DNA from: Marinilabiliaceae bacterium
GTDB taxonomy: Bacteria; Bacteroidota; Bacteroidia; Bacteroidales; Marinilabiliaceae
Direction of reading: 5' to 3'
DNA: 46,610 bases
NCBI GenBank assembly: GCA_016342595.1
Contig: JAEINY010000016.1
Location: forward strand, 1-46,610
Shown here: in pieces, positions 1 to 8,734 of the stretch
Position numbering within the stretch: position 1 is the stretch's first letter
How the letters are laid out: each line of letters begins with the position of its first letter
Notes under the pieces: generated by a model
Database searches by the model: none
What the model saw: the letters and a program-made list of their open reading frames with translations, nothing else
What the model was told of the DNA's origin: nothing
Translations under genes and position numbers: made by a program

Positions 1-68
1 GCATCTTCGGTTTTAGCTGAGCAAGCTACCATTAATGCAATAAGAGGAATGATTAATAACTTCTTCAT
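1..68 (-). CDS. Start of a lipoprotein, probably RND efflux membrane-fusion protein (partial)
   Basis: Only the first 22 codons are inside the window. They begin at an ATG (66-68, minus strand) and encode a short basic start, a hydrophobic stretch and a lipobox-like VACS, so the product is probably a lipoprotein exported to the periplasm. It starts 33 nt after the TolC-family gene and follows tetR and tolC on the same strand. In many Bacteroidetes efflux operons the third gene is the HlyD/AcrA-type membrane-fusion subunit, which is usually a lipoprotein. That identity is inferred from position. The visible residues show only the signal peptide. Confidence 0.55.
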   Translation of the reverse strand, partial: MKKLLIIPLIALMVACSAKTED

Positions 69-101
69 GATATGTGGTTTATTTGTTTTCATCACTTAAT
101 C

Positions 102-1466
102 CTATAATTTACTTATAACCTTTTGATACTCGATGTGCGCCTGTAACATCCTTAACACAGCCTGCACATAACCAACTTCCGCATCAACATATTGACCTTC
201 GTTTTGTGATAATTCAGTACTGCCGGCAAGTCCGTTATTAAATTTTGTAAGCGTCACCTCGTAAATACGATTAGCTAGGTTTTTATTTTTCAAACTATTA
301 GTATATTGCTCACGGGTGGTAGCCAAATTAGTTTTAGCTGTCAGAAATTCCTTCTTCAGGTTCTCTGAAACCATTACTTTTTCATTCTGCGCTTTTAAGT
401 ATTTTAGTTTTTCCTGTTTTACTTTAGCAGATCTTTTCCCAGAGGTAAATATGGGCATCGTGATATTCACACCTACAAACTGAGAGGGATACCATTCCTG
501 ACCAAATACATTCACATCATCGCCATAAACGGATTTATTATAGCTGTATGATCCATAAATTTTTGGCAGATACTGTGATTGTTCATTTTTCATGAATAGA
601 CGCTGGGACTCTTCACTACTTTCCGCCAGGCGAAAATCAATATTAGTGGAAAGATCAAATTCTGTATTTGTGGTATTATAGATGGCAGCTGATTCAATTA
701 AAGTCTCCATATTATCCGACAATTGAATATGCTGCTCAAAATCCATACCGATACTATACTTCAATGCGGCCATAGCCACATCGTAACTGCGCTTCACCTC
801 CAGTAAACGGCTTTCACCATTACTCACCATTAATTCCACTTGAGCAACATCCATTTCCTCTCTGAATCCATTGTCATAATAGGCTTGGGTTTCAGCTAAC
901 GTTTTCTTATTAACTTCCAGACTTCGCTCAAAAGTAGCCACATTCTCCTGGGCTGTAATGGCTATATAGTAAGCCTGAAACACCATTGTACGTATTTCAA
1001 TCTCCGCTTTCTCCTTTTGCTCTTCTGTCAGTTTTAGAAACACTTTAGAAGCCTTTAGACCTACCAAATAAGAACCGTCAAAAATCAGCTGACTGATTGC
1101 AATTTTAAAATTAGCATCATAGGCCGTTGCAAAAGAAACAGGTACCTTATCTCCTGGTTTCGCACCGTCAGGCCAATTATCAGGAGGCAGAATCTCTACC
1201 GGTAATAAGCTAACCGGCAAATCAAGACTATGATTATAGCCAGCTGAACCATCCACTTGAGGTAACCCCATAGCAATTGTTTCCCATTTTTGTTTTTGTG
1301 CTGCTTCCACATCGTATTCAGCACTGATTTTACTATAGGCATTCTCCATAGCATAATCAATGGCTTGATTTAATGACAGGCTTATCGCATCTTGATTATC
1401 CTGAGCAGAGATGACATTGCTCAATCCAAATGCCAAAAGCACAATCATTGGTAATAAATTCTTCAT
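102..1466 (-). CDS. TolC-family outer membrane efflux channel
   Basis: The 454-residue protein has a cleavable signal peptide (about residues 1-21, ending near ISAQ) and then two related long helical halves typical of the TolC/OEP family. These are rich in Ala, Glu, Gln and Asn, with strand-like segments (for example FDANFKIAISQLIFDGSYLVG-type alternation near residues 115-135 and PIFTSGKRSAKV near 340). Such proteins form trimeric outer-membrane ducts for tripartite RND, MFS or ABC exporters, or for type I secretion. It lies between tetR (18 nt upstream) and the probable membrane-fusion lipoprotein, so an RND-type multidrug or solvent efflux operon is likely. The substrate cannot be told. 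Confidence 0.9.
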   Translation of the reverse strand: MKNLLPMIVLLAFGLSNVISAQDNQDAISLSLNQAIDYAMENAYSKISAEYDVEAAQKQKWETIAMGLPQVDGSAGYNHSLDLPVSLLPVEILPPDNWPDGAKPGDKVPVSFATAYDANFKIAISQLIFDGSYLVGLKASKVFLKLTEEQKEKAEIEIRTMVFQAYYIAITAQENVATFERSLEVNKKTLAETQAYYDNGFREEMDVAQVELMVSNGESRLLEVKRSYDVAMAALKYSIGMDFEQHIQLSDNMETLIESAAIYNTTNTEFDLSTNIDFRLAESSEESQRLFMKNEQSQYLPKIYGSYSYNKSVYGDDVNVFGQEWYPSQFVGVNITMPIFTSGKRSAKVKQEKLKYLKAQNEKVMVSENLKKEFLTAKTNLATTREQYTNSLKNKNLANRIYEVTLTKFNNGLAGSTELSQNEGQYVDAEVGYVQAVLRMLQAHIEYQKVISKL

Positions 1467-1484
1467 CTTGTTTGAGTGTTTGTA

Positions 1485-2114
1485 TTAGTGGTTGTCTTTG
1501 TTTGAACTACATAATAATTTTCTCACTTCTTCTAATCCTTTGGGTGTACAAACTCCGAAAAAATGATATTTATATACCTCTTCAAAAGTTCTGGAATCAG
1601 TGATTTCACTTTCACTAAATATTCCGTTGGCCGGATCAAAGGTATAAATCTGATACCCGATCAATACTCTTGAAATAATATGAGCATTAAGATCGTCTCT
1701 ATAAAATCCTTCCTTTATGCCATGCTCAATATTTGTTTTATTGGCTTCATAAATTGTTTTCCGCTTCCATTCATTAATTGATTGCATGATCGATGGATAA
1801 TACTTCCTCAAATCAAAATGAAAAGTAGGTTTATAATTCACAAACTTAGTATCCATTTTTTGCCAATAACTATGGTGCTGTTGAATCGCATTCAATGATT
1901 TATTATAAAATACAGAAATGGCGTCTTCAGAAAAGGAACGTATATAATCAACCACGGCTTCCACTAATTCACTTTTGTCCTTGACGTGTTGATATAAAGT
2001 TTTCTTTGACATCCCCAATTCCCGGGCAATATCATCCATACTCACACTTTTGATTCCATAACTATGGAACAAATCAAAGGTGCGTTCAATAATTAATTGG
2101 CGTTTCTCTTCCAT
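1485..2114 (-). CDS. TetR/AcrR-family transcriptional regulator
   Basis: This 209-residue protein has the N-terminal TetR helix-turn-helix at about residues 5-50. Its recognition-helix region reads SVSMDDIARELGMSKKTLYQ, followed by the usual KDKSEL stretch. The C-terminal ligand-binding half shows no recognisable specificity. It is the first gene of the minus-strand efflux operon, 18 nt before tolC. In this family such a gene usually represses its own operon until a ligand of the pump is bound. A perfect 10+10 bp inverted repeat at 2143-2172, 28 nt before the start codon, is a good candidate for its operator. Confidence 0.92.
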   Translation of the reverse strand: MEEKRQLIIERTFDLFHSYGIKSVSMDDIARELGMSKKTLYQHVKDKSELVEAVVDYIRSFSEDAISVFYNKSLNAIQQHHSYWQKMDTKFVNYKPTFHFDLRKYYPSIMQSINEWKRKTIYEANKTNIEHGIKEGFYRDDLNAHIISRVLIGYQIYTFDPANGIFSESEITDSRTFEEVYKYHFFGVCTPKGLEEVRKLLCSSNKDNH

Positions 2115-2142
2115 GGTGCAAAAGTAGAAAACTATTACGCGC

Positions 2143-2172
2143 AGGAAACTTTGTGAAGTGTTAAAGTTTCCT
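2143..2172. promoter_or_regulatory. Inverted repeat, candidate TetR operator
   Basis: AGGAAACTTT (2143-2152) and AAAGTTTCCT (2163-2172) form a perfect 10-bp inverted repeat with a 10-bp spacer. It lies 28-57 nt upstream of the tetR start, where an autoregulatory operator would be expected. The size suits a TetR dimer or a pair of dimers. It could also affect the divergent gene at 2305, whose start is about 130 nt away. Binding is inferred. Confidence 0.6.
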
Positions 2173-2214
2173 AAGTTTTTTACAATTGACCAATAGACAT
2201 TACTTATCCATTAT

Positions 2215-2234
2215 TGATCTGTTTTTACAGATCA
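2215..2234. promoter_or_regulatory. Short perfect palindrome upstream of the gene at 2305
   Basis: TGATCTGT (2215-2222) and ACAGATCA (2227-2234) are perfect inverted repeats around TTTT. It sits about 70 nt before the plus-strand gene at 2305. It could be an operator half-site pair or a transcribed hairpin, and the sequence does not decide. Confidence 0.3.
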
Positions 2235-2304
2235 TCGCATTAATAACTGTGATGAATCAAAAATATTTCTGTTCTTTATCCGTTATTTTTCTATAATTAA
2301 CAAC

Positions 2305-3291
2305 ATGAAAACAGCACTCTATTTCATTATATGTCTGCTTATTTGCTTTGTATCCTCTGAAGCTGTTGGACAACAGAAAAAGAAAAAATTTAAAGGCAAT
2401 AAAGGAACTTCCAAACGGGAAATGCGCAAACGGCAGGAAGAAGCCAACAAGCGCAATCCCAATACGAATGCCTTTAATCCGGTACAATCCATGGGGGCCA
2501 GACAAAATGATGCCCGTGATGACTTATTGTGGCACAGTGAATCAGCCAACACCGTTTACGACAAAGCAGGAAATATCAGTTTAACTTCTCCATCACGCTA
2601 CGGCCTTAAACCGGGATTAGAGCTATCATCAGTCTTGCCACTCAATTATTGGGTACCCAACTTATTCATCAAAAAAAGATGGCTTAACACCAAATGGTAC
2701 ATTTCCACGAGGCATGGGCTATATTCAGGTACACCGGGATTTAACTGGGCGCAGAAAAATGGGTATAAAACCATTGCCGACACCAGTTGGGCAGTGCCGT
2801 TCCTACTGACCGCCCGAAATGAAATTATGCTGAGCCGCCTCATTTCTAAAAACAATACCTGTAGTCGTGCGCAACCCTATGTAATTATCACACTAGGCCT
2901 TGGTGCTGATTATGGTGTTGCTTTTGACGATAATGATCTGGAAGAGATTGATGAACATTTTTTGGCCAACCGAAGTGCCCCCTTAACTGGCAATGGATTA
3001 TTAACCTATGCCAAACTCCGGGCCGATTGGCAAATTAACGGATACTTAGTATTGGGTGGTGCTTTCAGATACTACTATGGCGATTTCACCGGCCAGCATG
3101 CTTTTGAGCAACAAACGGATTTGCAAACATTTATTCTGCCGGCCTTCAGTGTCTCTATCGGTTACAATCTGTCCTATGCCAATTACAATTTAAGTAAACG
3201 TATGGCCATCATCCCCTCTTTTGATTTAACCTGGCATTTTGGACGTCGTCAAGGTCGCGAAAAAGGACTGTTCAAATCAAAAATGTTTTAA
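2305..3291 (+). CDS. Secreted or outer-membrane protein of unknown function
   Basis: I do not recognise a family. The 328-residue product has a signal peptide (about residues 1-22, ending near AVGQ), then a very basic low-complexity segment (residues 24-55, runs of Lys and Arg with Asn). The rest is rich in aromatic and alternating polar/hydrophobic stretches such as GGAFRYYYGDF and SVSIGYNLSYANYNLS, and it ends in DLTWHFGRR plus a basic tail. This suggests a small outer-membrane beta barrel or an envelope-associated protein, but the last residues are not a classical barrel C-terminus. It is transcribed away from the tetR operon and stands alone, with 190 nt on either side. Confidence 0.6.
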   Translation: MKTALYFIICLLICFVSSEAVGQQKKKKFKGNKGTSKREMRKRQEEANKRNPNTNAFNPVQSMGARQNDARDDLLWHSESANTVYDKAGNISLTSPSRYGLKPGLELSSVLPLNYWVPNLFIKKRWLNTKWYISTRHGLYSGTPGFNWAQKNGYKTIADTSWAVPFLLTARNEIMLSRLISKNNTCSRAQPYVIITLGLGADYGVAFDDNDLEEIDEHFLANRSAPLTGNGLLTYAKLRADWQINGYLVLGGAFRYYYGDFTGQHAFEQQTDLQTFILPAFSVSIGYNLSYANYNLSKRMAIIPSFDLTWHFGRRQGREKGLFKSKMF

Positions 3292-3483
3292 TAAAGATTA
3301 CTATTTGATTAATATGGCCAGTACACGCTAGCATGCATTACCTCTACAGGGGTAATCTTGTTCAAATAATTCTTATAACAACTACAAGTCCCACAATATC
3401 AGTAATTGCACCGTATAATATTTGCAAAAGCTTCTATATTTGTGTCATTACACATTTTGAATCTTCACCAAAATTAATAAACA

Positions 3484-4656
3484 ATGAGTAAAAAACTAAA
3501 TGCCAACTTTGTTCTTCCTGTACTGATGTCATTTTTCGTGATGAGCTTTATCGATTTGGTTGGAACGGGCGTGGATGAATTAAAACAAAGTTCGGAAACA
3601 CCAGGCTATATCCTACAACTCATCCCTTTCGTGGCCTTTATCTGGTTCTTCTTCCTATCTGTACCGGTTGGCATCTGGCAAGATAAAATAGGGAAACGCA
3701 AAGCACTAAATATCGGTATCCTGATCACCGCAATAGGTCTGTTGGTGCCATTATTAGGGAACACCCTTCCCGTTATTCTAACTGCCTTTTCGCTCTTAGG
3801 CATTGGAAATACCATTCTTCAGGTATCAGCCAATCCCTTACTGGTTGATGTCGTACCTTCTGACAAATCCTCCAGTTTTCTAAGCTTTGCCCAATTCATG
3901 AAATCCATCGGGTCAATGATCGGACCATATGTAGCAGCAGTAATTGGACCTAAACTTGCGATACTTTTTGGAGTTGAAACGGGCGAATGGCGATTTGGAT
4001 TGTATTTGTTTGCAATCATCTCTATTATCGCATTTATATGGTTATCATCGGTTAAAATAGAAGAAACAAAAGCTGAGAGTGAGCGTGCCTCTTTAAGCTC
4101 GTGTATGAAGTTATTAGGAAATCGATTCGTATTGATGATGGTATTCGGTATTTTCCTGGTTGTTGGAATTGATGTGGCGATGAACTCAAACATCGGCACC
4201 TTCCTGACTCAAAAACTAGGCATCAATGAAGAAACCGCTAAGTATGGTAAATCCATGTATTTCTTTGCAAAGATGATTGGAACTTTTGCAGGGGCGTTAT
4301 TGCTGACTAAAATTAAAGCGCGGTCCTTTCTCATCGCTTCATCGGCATTTGCCATTGTTTCATTACTCGCATTAACAGTTACACCTAATGAATTTTCTGC
4401 CTGGCTGATTATTGCTTTAGTCAGCTTAGGGGTATCTAATATTTTCCCATTAATCTTCTCTATATCGGTAGGAAAACTACCAGAAAGAGCGAACGAAATA
4501 TCCGGATTGATGATGATGGCAATCTGTGGAGGAGCCATTATTCCGTTCCTGGTAGGAATTGTCATGGAAAATTGGTTGCCTGGTGGAATCCTGGTATTAG
4601 TAGCAGGTGCCATCTATTTATTTGGAGTTGGTTTGGCATCACCTAAAACGAAATAA
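3484..4656 (+). CDS. Sugar MFS transporter (FucP/glucose-galactose type)
   Basis: The 390-residue polytopic protein has about 12 hydrophobic segments and the MFS loop signature after TM2 (PVGIWQDKIGKRKAL, about residues 60-75). A conserved polar N-terminal stretch (SFIDLVGTGVDELKQ) resembles the FucP/NagP/GluP branch used by Bacteroidetes for hexose:H+ symport. It precedes a ROK sugar kinase by 141 nt and lies upstream of a GH92 mannosidase. I infer uptake of a free hexose, with mannose or glucose most likely. The exact sugar cannot be read from the sequence. Confidence 0.85.
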   Translation: MSKKLNANFVLPVLMSFFVMSFIDLVGTGVDELKQSSETPGYILQLIPFVAFIWFFFLSVPVGIWQDKIGKRKALNIGILITAIGLLVPLLGNTLPVILTAFSLLGIGNTILQVSANPLLVDVVPSDKSSSFLSFAQFMKSIGSMIGPYVAAVIGPKLAILFGVETGEWRFGLYLFAIISIIAFIWLSSVKIEETKAESERASLSSCMKLLGNRFVLMMVFGIFLVVGIDVAMNSNIGTFLTQKLGINEETAKYGKSMYFFAKMIGTFAGALLLTKIKARSFLIASSAFAIVSLLALTVTPNEFSAWLIIALVSLGVSNIFPLIFSISVGKLPERANEISGLMMMAICGGAIIPFLVGIVMENWLPGGILVLVAGAIYLFGVGLASPKTK

Positions 4657-4729
4657 AAACCGGAATAATAAAAAATATAAATACCGCTATCCAACCAGCT
4701 GTATTTGGCCCAACTCTCGTATTTGTTTA

Positions 4730-4751
4730 CCTTTAGTCGCTTTTCTAAAGG
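4730..4751. other. Imperfect stem-loop between transporter and kinase genes
   Basis: CCTTTAG (4730-4736) pairs with CTAAAGG (4745-4751) around an 8-nt loop, and three further flanking pairs are possible beyond one mismatch. There is no T-run, so it is not a standard terminator. It might set the relative expression of the two genes. Confidence 0.25.
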
Positions 4752-4797
4752 CAAAAACCAAAAAATACCAGTGTTTAATAATTAATCAAAAAACTAC

Positions 4798-5763
4798 ATG
4801 AAAAAGGAAGTAGCAATTGGCATTGACATCGGCGGAACGAATACTGTGATAGGAGTAGTAGATCGTGAAGGAAACCTGATCGCTGAGGCACATACACCAA
4901 CATTAACCAATACAGATATTAAAAACTATCTGGATGTACTGACAGCTAAAATCAACGAAACAGTCTTTGAACTTAATGGTGACGTTGAAGTCAAAGGGAT
5001 CGGCATTGGTGCACCAAGTAGTAATTATTATACCGGCGAAATAGTAGGCGCTTCAAACCTGGGATGGGGCGATGTGATTCCATTTGTAAAGTTACTACAG
5101 GAGCATTATGACTATCCGGCCATTGTATTAACCAATGATGCCAACTCGGCTGCCGTAGGTGAATTGATGTACGGAGGTGCCAAAAGCATGGATAACTTTA
5201 TCATGTTAACACTTGGAACAGGTGTTGGTAGCGGTATTGTTATTAATGGAAAGTTAGTACTGGGACATGATGGATTTGCCGGCGAACTGGGACACGTGAT
5301 TACCGATGTAAACGGTCGCGAATGTGGTTGTGGCCGTAAAGGTTGTTTAGAGACCTATGCATCAGCTACAGGTATTTGTCGTACTGTATCTGAATTGATC
5401 GCTACAACAAAAATCCCAAGTGATTTGCGGAAAGTCCCTTCCGGTAACTTCACTTCCAAAATGATCTATGATGCTGCCGTAAAAGGTGATGAATTAGCTC
5501 TGGAAGCATTCGAGCTTACAGGAAAAATGTTGGGAAGAGCCATTGCTGATTTTGTCGCTTTCTCAAGTCCGGAAGCTGTGTTCTTGTTTGGTGGATTAGC
5601 TCAGGCAGGCGATTACATCTTTAAGCCAACTAAAAAATACATGGAGGAGAACATGTGTTTCCTTTACAGTGATAAAGTGAAATTACTTCCTTCGGAGTTA
5701 GATGGTGCTAAAATTGCTGTACTAGGTGCCAGTGCTGTTGTTTGGAAAGAACTTGAAAAATAA
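4798..5763 (+). CDS. ROK-family sugar kinase (glucokinase-like)
   Basis: This 321-residue cytoplasmic kinase should phosphorylate a hexose with ATP after import. The N-terminal phosphate-binding motif is GIDIGGTNTVIGVVD (residues 8-22). The ROK zinc site is complete, with H166 in GELGH and Cys176, Cys178 and Cys183 in ECGCGRKGCLE. The catalytic-region motif LTNDANSAAVGE lies near residue 110. Length is normal. Bacteroidetes ROK enzymes next to such MFS genes are often gluco- or mannokinases, and the GH92 gene downstream makes mannose plausible. A strong terminator follows directly, so transporter and kinase form one unit. Confidence 0.9.
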   Translation: MKKEVAIGIDIGGTNTVIGVVDREGNLIAEAHTPTLTNTDIKNYLDVLTAKINETVFELNGDVEVKGIGIGAPSSNYYTGEIVGASNLGWGDVIPFVKLLQEHYDYPAIVLTNDANSAAVGELMYGGAKSMDNFIMLTLGTGVGSGIVINGKLVLGHDGFAGELGHVITDVNGRECGCGRKGCLETYASATGICRTVSELIATTKIPSDLRKVPSGNFTSKMIYDAAVKGDELALEAFELTGKMLGRAIADFVAFSSPEAVFLFGGLAQAGDYIFKPTKKYMEENMCFLYSDKVKLLPSELDGAKIAVLGASAVVWKELEK

Positions 5764-5770
5764 ACAGATT

Positions 5771-5798
5771 GAGGTGTACCGGGGTACACCTCTTTTTT
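5771..5798 (+). terminator. Rho-independent terminator after the ROK kinase
   Basis: GAGGTGTACC (5771-5780) and GGTACACCTC (5783-5792) form a GC-rich stem, followed by six T residues (5793-5798). It begins 8 nt after the kinase stop codon. Confidence 0.92.
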
Positions 5799-6065
5799 AG
5801 ATTCTTTCAGATCATCAAGAAACTCCTGATCAAGCAGTAAAGACTCCAATTATTGTGCTGTAACCGACCTGAAAGCATCTGAACCAGCCGGTCAATAATA
5901 GATAACAAGGATTCATCCTTGCTCCATAAGCGATAATGAATTAACTTAATGAACCTCAAAGATATTGAGGTTTAAATGACGTATTGTATTTTCTCAAGCG
6001 ATGCTATTGCTATATCATTCGCTTTGGTTAAGATTAATCACAGGATATAAAATAAATTTGACATT
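5799..6065. other. Non-coding leader region upstream of the GH92 gene
   Basis: I see no convincing gene here. It holds two small hairpins: CAAGGA/TCCTTG at 5906-5921 and AACCTCAA/TTGAGGTT at 5952-5972 (5-nt loop). The second is large enough to matter in a leader RNA or as an operator. A TAAATTTG at 6053-6060 resembles the Bacteroidetes -7 box, but its spacing to the nearest TTTG is too long and it lies too close to the start codon, so I do not call a promoter. Confidence 0.4.
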
Positions 6066-8333
6066 ATGCGTATTAAACATTTAATGGTTTTTGCATTTAT
6101 ATTGAGTCTCTTGGTAGCTTGCCAGCCATCAAAAGATATTACTAAAAAGAAACTGACAGATTATGTGGATCCGTTCATCGGAACAGGGGGACATGGTCAC
6201 GTCTTTCCAGGTGCCACCACACCCTTTGGCATGGTTCAACTAAGTCCGGTCAATGGTGTTTCAGGATGGGACTGGGTATCGGGGTATCATACCTCATCTG
6301 CAGAGATCACTGGTTTTGCACACATGTGTTTGAGCGGAACGGGCATTGGCGATCTGGCGGATCTCATGATCATACCAACCACTAAAGCCATTGTTTCGGA
6401 TACCACTGCGGCGGGCAAAAATTTCATTGCGCCTTACAAAAGCAGTTTCTCTCACGATGATGAAGAAGCCAGCCCGGGTTATTACAGGGTTAAGTTAAAA
6501 GACAGTGGTATCAATGCCGAACTAACAGCCGCAGCACGTACGGGTTTTCATCAATATACATTTGATCAGGCCGGTGAAGCCGCCATCATTATCGATTTGG
6601 CCCATGCCATTAACTGGGATAGCCCCACAGACACTTACATCAAACAAGAGTCGGCCACATCATTTGTCGGCTACCGTAAATCCAGTGGATGGGCCAATGA
6701 GCAGTGGGTCTTTTTTGCCATTGAAACTGAACAAGCCGTTAAAGGCTTCTCTATAGTAGAAGGCGGTCAGATCAGTGATGGCAACCAGGTATTTGGTAAA
6801 GATGCACGGGCAGTACTTTCTTTTGACGTCACCACCAATCAACCCTTGAAAATAAAAGTGGGACTTTCCTCGGCAAGTATTGACGGTGCGAAAAAAAGTG
6901 TTCAACAAGAAATAACCCACTGGGATTTTGCCCAGGCCAGACAGTCAGCTGAGAAATTATGGGAAAAAGAACTCCAAAAAATTGACATTAAAACAGCCGA
7001 TGAATCGCTTAAAACGATCTTCTACACGTCTTTGTATCACAGCATGATTGCGCCAACCCTACATTCCGACTTAAACGGCCAATATAAAGGGTTAAACGGC
7101 CAGATAAATAAAACGGAAGGATTTGACCGTTACACGATCTTCTCACTTTGGGATACCTTCCGTGCTAACCATCCTCTTTTTACCATCACTCAACCTGACA
7201 GGGTACGCGACTTCATCCATTCGTTTATGGCCATTTATCGCGAAGGCGGATTACTACCCGTTTGGGAACTGGCCGGCAACGAAACCAACTGCATGATTGG
7301 CTATCACGCCATTCCGGTGATTACGGATGCCTGGCAAAAAGGATTAATCACCGATATACCGGGTGAAGAATTACTGCATGCCATGGTTAAAAGCGCCATG
7401 CAAGATGACCGTGGTTTGAAACAATTGCGTGAATATGGTTACATTCCGGCCGAACTCGAGAATGAATCCGTATCAAAAGCACTGGAATATGCCTACGACG
7501 ACTGGTGTATTGCAGCCATGGCGAAAGCAATTGGTAACGATAACGTTTATCAAACGTTCATAGAGCGTGCCGGATTCTACAAAAACCATTTCGATGCGTC
7601 TACCGGTTTTATGCGTGGAAAACATGCCAATGGCCAATGGAAAGAAGAGTTCGATCCCTTATTCACCAAACACCGGAAAGATGAATATACCGAAGGAAAT
7701 GCCTGGCAATACTCGTGGTTTGCCCCACATGATATAAAGGGATTGGTTCAATTACATGGATCTAAGGAAGCCTTTGTTGCCAAATTGGATTCACTGTTCA
7801 CCATTGAAGAAGGCCTGAAGGGCGATCACGCTTCACCGGATATTTCAGGTTTAATTGGTCAATATGCCCATGGAAATGAACCGAGTCATCATGTGGCCTA
7901 CATGTACAACTACGTGGGCATGCCCTGGAAGTCAGCCGAAAAAACACGTGAAATCATGACGACGATGTACACCGACAAAACCAGTGGCTTGTGTGGAAAT
8001 GAAGACTGTGGACAGATGTCGGCCTGGTATGTACTCTCTTCAATGGGCTTTTACCCGGTTAATCCGGCTGATGGAAACTACATTCTGGGAAGTCCTTTAT
8101 TCGATGAAACAACCATTAATTTATCATCCGGCAAATCGTTTAAAATAGTCGCAAAGAATAATAGTACGGTTAATATCTATATCCAAAGCGCTACATTAAA
8201 TGGTAAAGCGCTAAACCAATCCTGGTTTACGCATAAGGATCTTACCAAAGGCGGCATACTGGAGTTAGAGATGGGTCCGCAACCCAATAATAACTGGGGC
8301 ATCAAAAACCTTCCTCCATCCATGACTAAATAA
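6066..8333 (+). CDS. GH92 family alpha-mannosidase (lipoprotein)
   Basis: The 755-residue protein begins with a lipoprotein signal (lipobox LVAC, Cys19), so it is anchored at the envelope. The body has the GH92 layout: an N-terminal beta-sandwich starting YVDPFIGTGGHGHVFPGAT, then an (alpha/alpha)6 domain with IFSLWDTFRANHPL, PVWELAGNETNCMIGYH, SHHVAYMYNYVGMPWKS and GNEDCGQMSAWYVLSSMG. GH92 enzymes are calcium-dependent exo-alpha-mannosidases (mostly 1,2; also 1,3 and 1,4) acting on N-glycans or yeast mannan. With the upstream hexose transporter and kinase, it probably supplies mannose for uptake. No SusC/SusD pair lies in the window. Length is usual for the family. Confidence 0.95.
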   Translation: MRIKHLMVFAFILSLLVACQPSKDITKKKLTDYVDPFIGTGGHGHVFPGATTPFGMVQLSPVNGVSGWDWVSGYHTSSAEITGFAHMCLSGTGIGDLADLMIIPTTKAIVSDTTAAGKNFIAPYKSSFSHDDEEASPGYYRVKLKDSGINAELTAAARTGFHQYTFDQAGEAAIIIDLAHAINWDSPTDTYIKQESATSFVGYRKSSGWANEQWVFFAIETEQAVKGFSIVEGGQISDGNQVFGKDARAVLSFDVTTNQPLKIKVGLSSASIDGAKKSVQQEITHWDFAQARQSAEKLWEKELQKIDIKTADESLKTIFYTSLYHSMIAPTLHSDLNGQYKGLNGQINKTEGFDRYTIFSLWDTFRANHPLFTITQPDRVRDFIHSFMAIYREGGLLPVWELAGNETNCMIGYHAIPVITDAWQKGLITDIPGEELLHAMVKSAMQDDRGLKQLREYGYIPAELENESVSKALEYAYDDWCIAAMAKAIGNDNVYQTFIERAGFYKNHFDASTGFMRGKHANGQWKEEFDPLFTKHRKDEYTEGNAWQYSWFAPHDIKGLVQLHGSKEAFVAKLDSLFTIEEGLKGDHASPDISGLIGQYAHGNEPSHHVAYMYNYVGMPWKSAEKTREIMTTMYTDKTSGLCGNEDCGQMSAWYVLSSMGFYPVNPADGNYILGSPLFDETTINLSSGKSFKIVAKNNSTVNIYIQSATLNGKALNQSWFTHKDLTKGGILELEMGPQPNNNWGIKNLPPSMTK

Positions 8334-8340
8334 AAGATAA

Positions 8341-8360
8341 CCCCAGGCTTCAGCCTGGGG
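8341..8360 (+). terminator. Stem-loop after the GH92 gene
   Basis: CCCCAGGC (8341-8348) and GCCTGGGG (8353-8360) form a perfect stem with a TTCA loop, 8 nt after the stop codon. The T-run is weak (CATTTCT), so termination may be partial. Confidence 0.7.
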
Positions 8361-8390
8361 CATTTCTCCCCCCCATCCAAGCCGTGCACA

Positions 8391-8690
8391 AAATCCTAAG
8401 TTGAAAAGAGACGCGGTTCCTACCGTCAGAAATGAATCTATACCTGTATAGATCGATTCCCGGCCATTAGACTGAAGCTATTTTTCATAGAGAATGAAAT
8501 CAGACCGCAGAAATACGATCTGTTTCTGTAGAGGACCATTTCCAACCGTCCATTTTCAATCTATTTCCCTATAGACCGATTTCAGACCGCAGAGAGGAGA
8601 CTATTTTCTGTATAAGCCATCTTCTGACGACTAATAATACTCATATATCCCTATAGATTGATTTCTGTCCATCCGGAAACGATCTATATG
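8391..8690. repeat. Degenerate tandem repeat, period about 41 bp, seven copies
   Basis: Aligning on the core TATAGA gives units 8391-8430, 8431-8471, 8472-8511, 8512-8552, 8553-8593, 8594-8633 and 8634-8675, with a fading eighth from 8676. Unit lengths are 40-42. Two elements recur in every unit: a partly self-complementary ATCTATttccTATAGA, and a distal TTTCAGACCGCAGA. The clearest copies are at 8553-8593 and 8472-8511. In the 8431-8471 copy the first element is a perfect inverted repeat (ATCTATAC/GTATAGAT, 8436-8453). The array lies between the 3' ends of two convergent genes, and no reading frame is preserved. Confidence 0.7.
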
Positions 8691-8734
8691 TAACATAAAT
8701 AAGCTAATCCTAGAAGTATAGGTGGGCAAAACGC

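Noticed and set aside
2257..2552. Minus-strand open frames opposite the start of the gene at 2305
   Set aside because: They lie antisense to a gene with a clear signal peptide, have no ribosome-binding site and look like shadow frames of its basic segment.
3294..3359. Possible attenuator: AAGATTAC (3294-3301) and ATTACC (3337-3342) can both pair with GGTAATCTT (3351-3359)
   Set aside because: There is no T-run and no leader peptide, and the pairs are short. The region follows an unrelated gene, and chance pairing is likely.
3406..3442. Bacteroidetes-type promoter (TTG ... TATATTTG) upstream of the MFS gene
   Set aside because: The -7-like box at 3435-3442 is good, but the nearest TTG is 26 nt away and the nearest TTTG only 10 nt, neither fitting the usual spacing of about 20.
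8391..8690. CRISPR array
   Set aside because: Repeats are diverged along their whole length with no constant repeat separated by unique spacers, and no cas genes are nearby.
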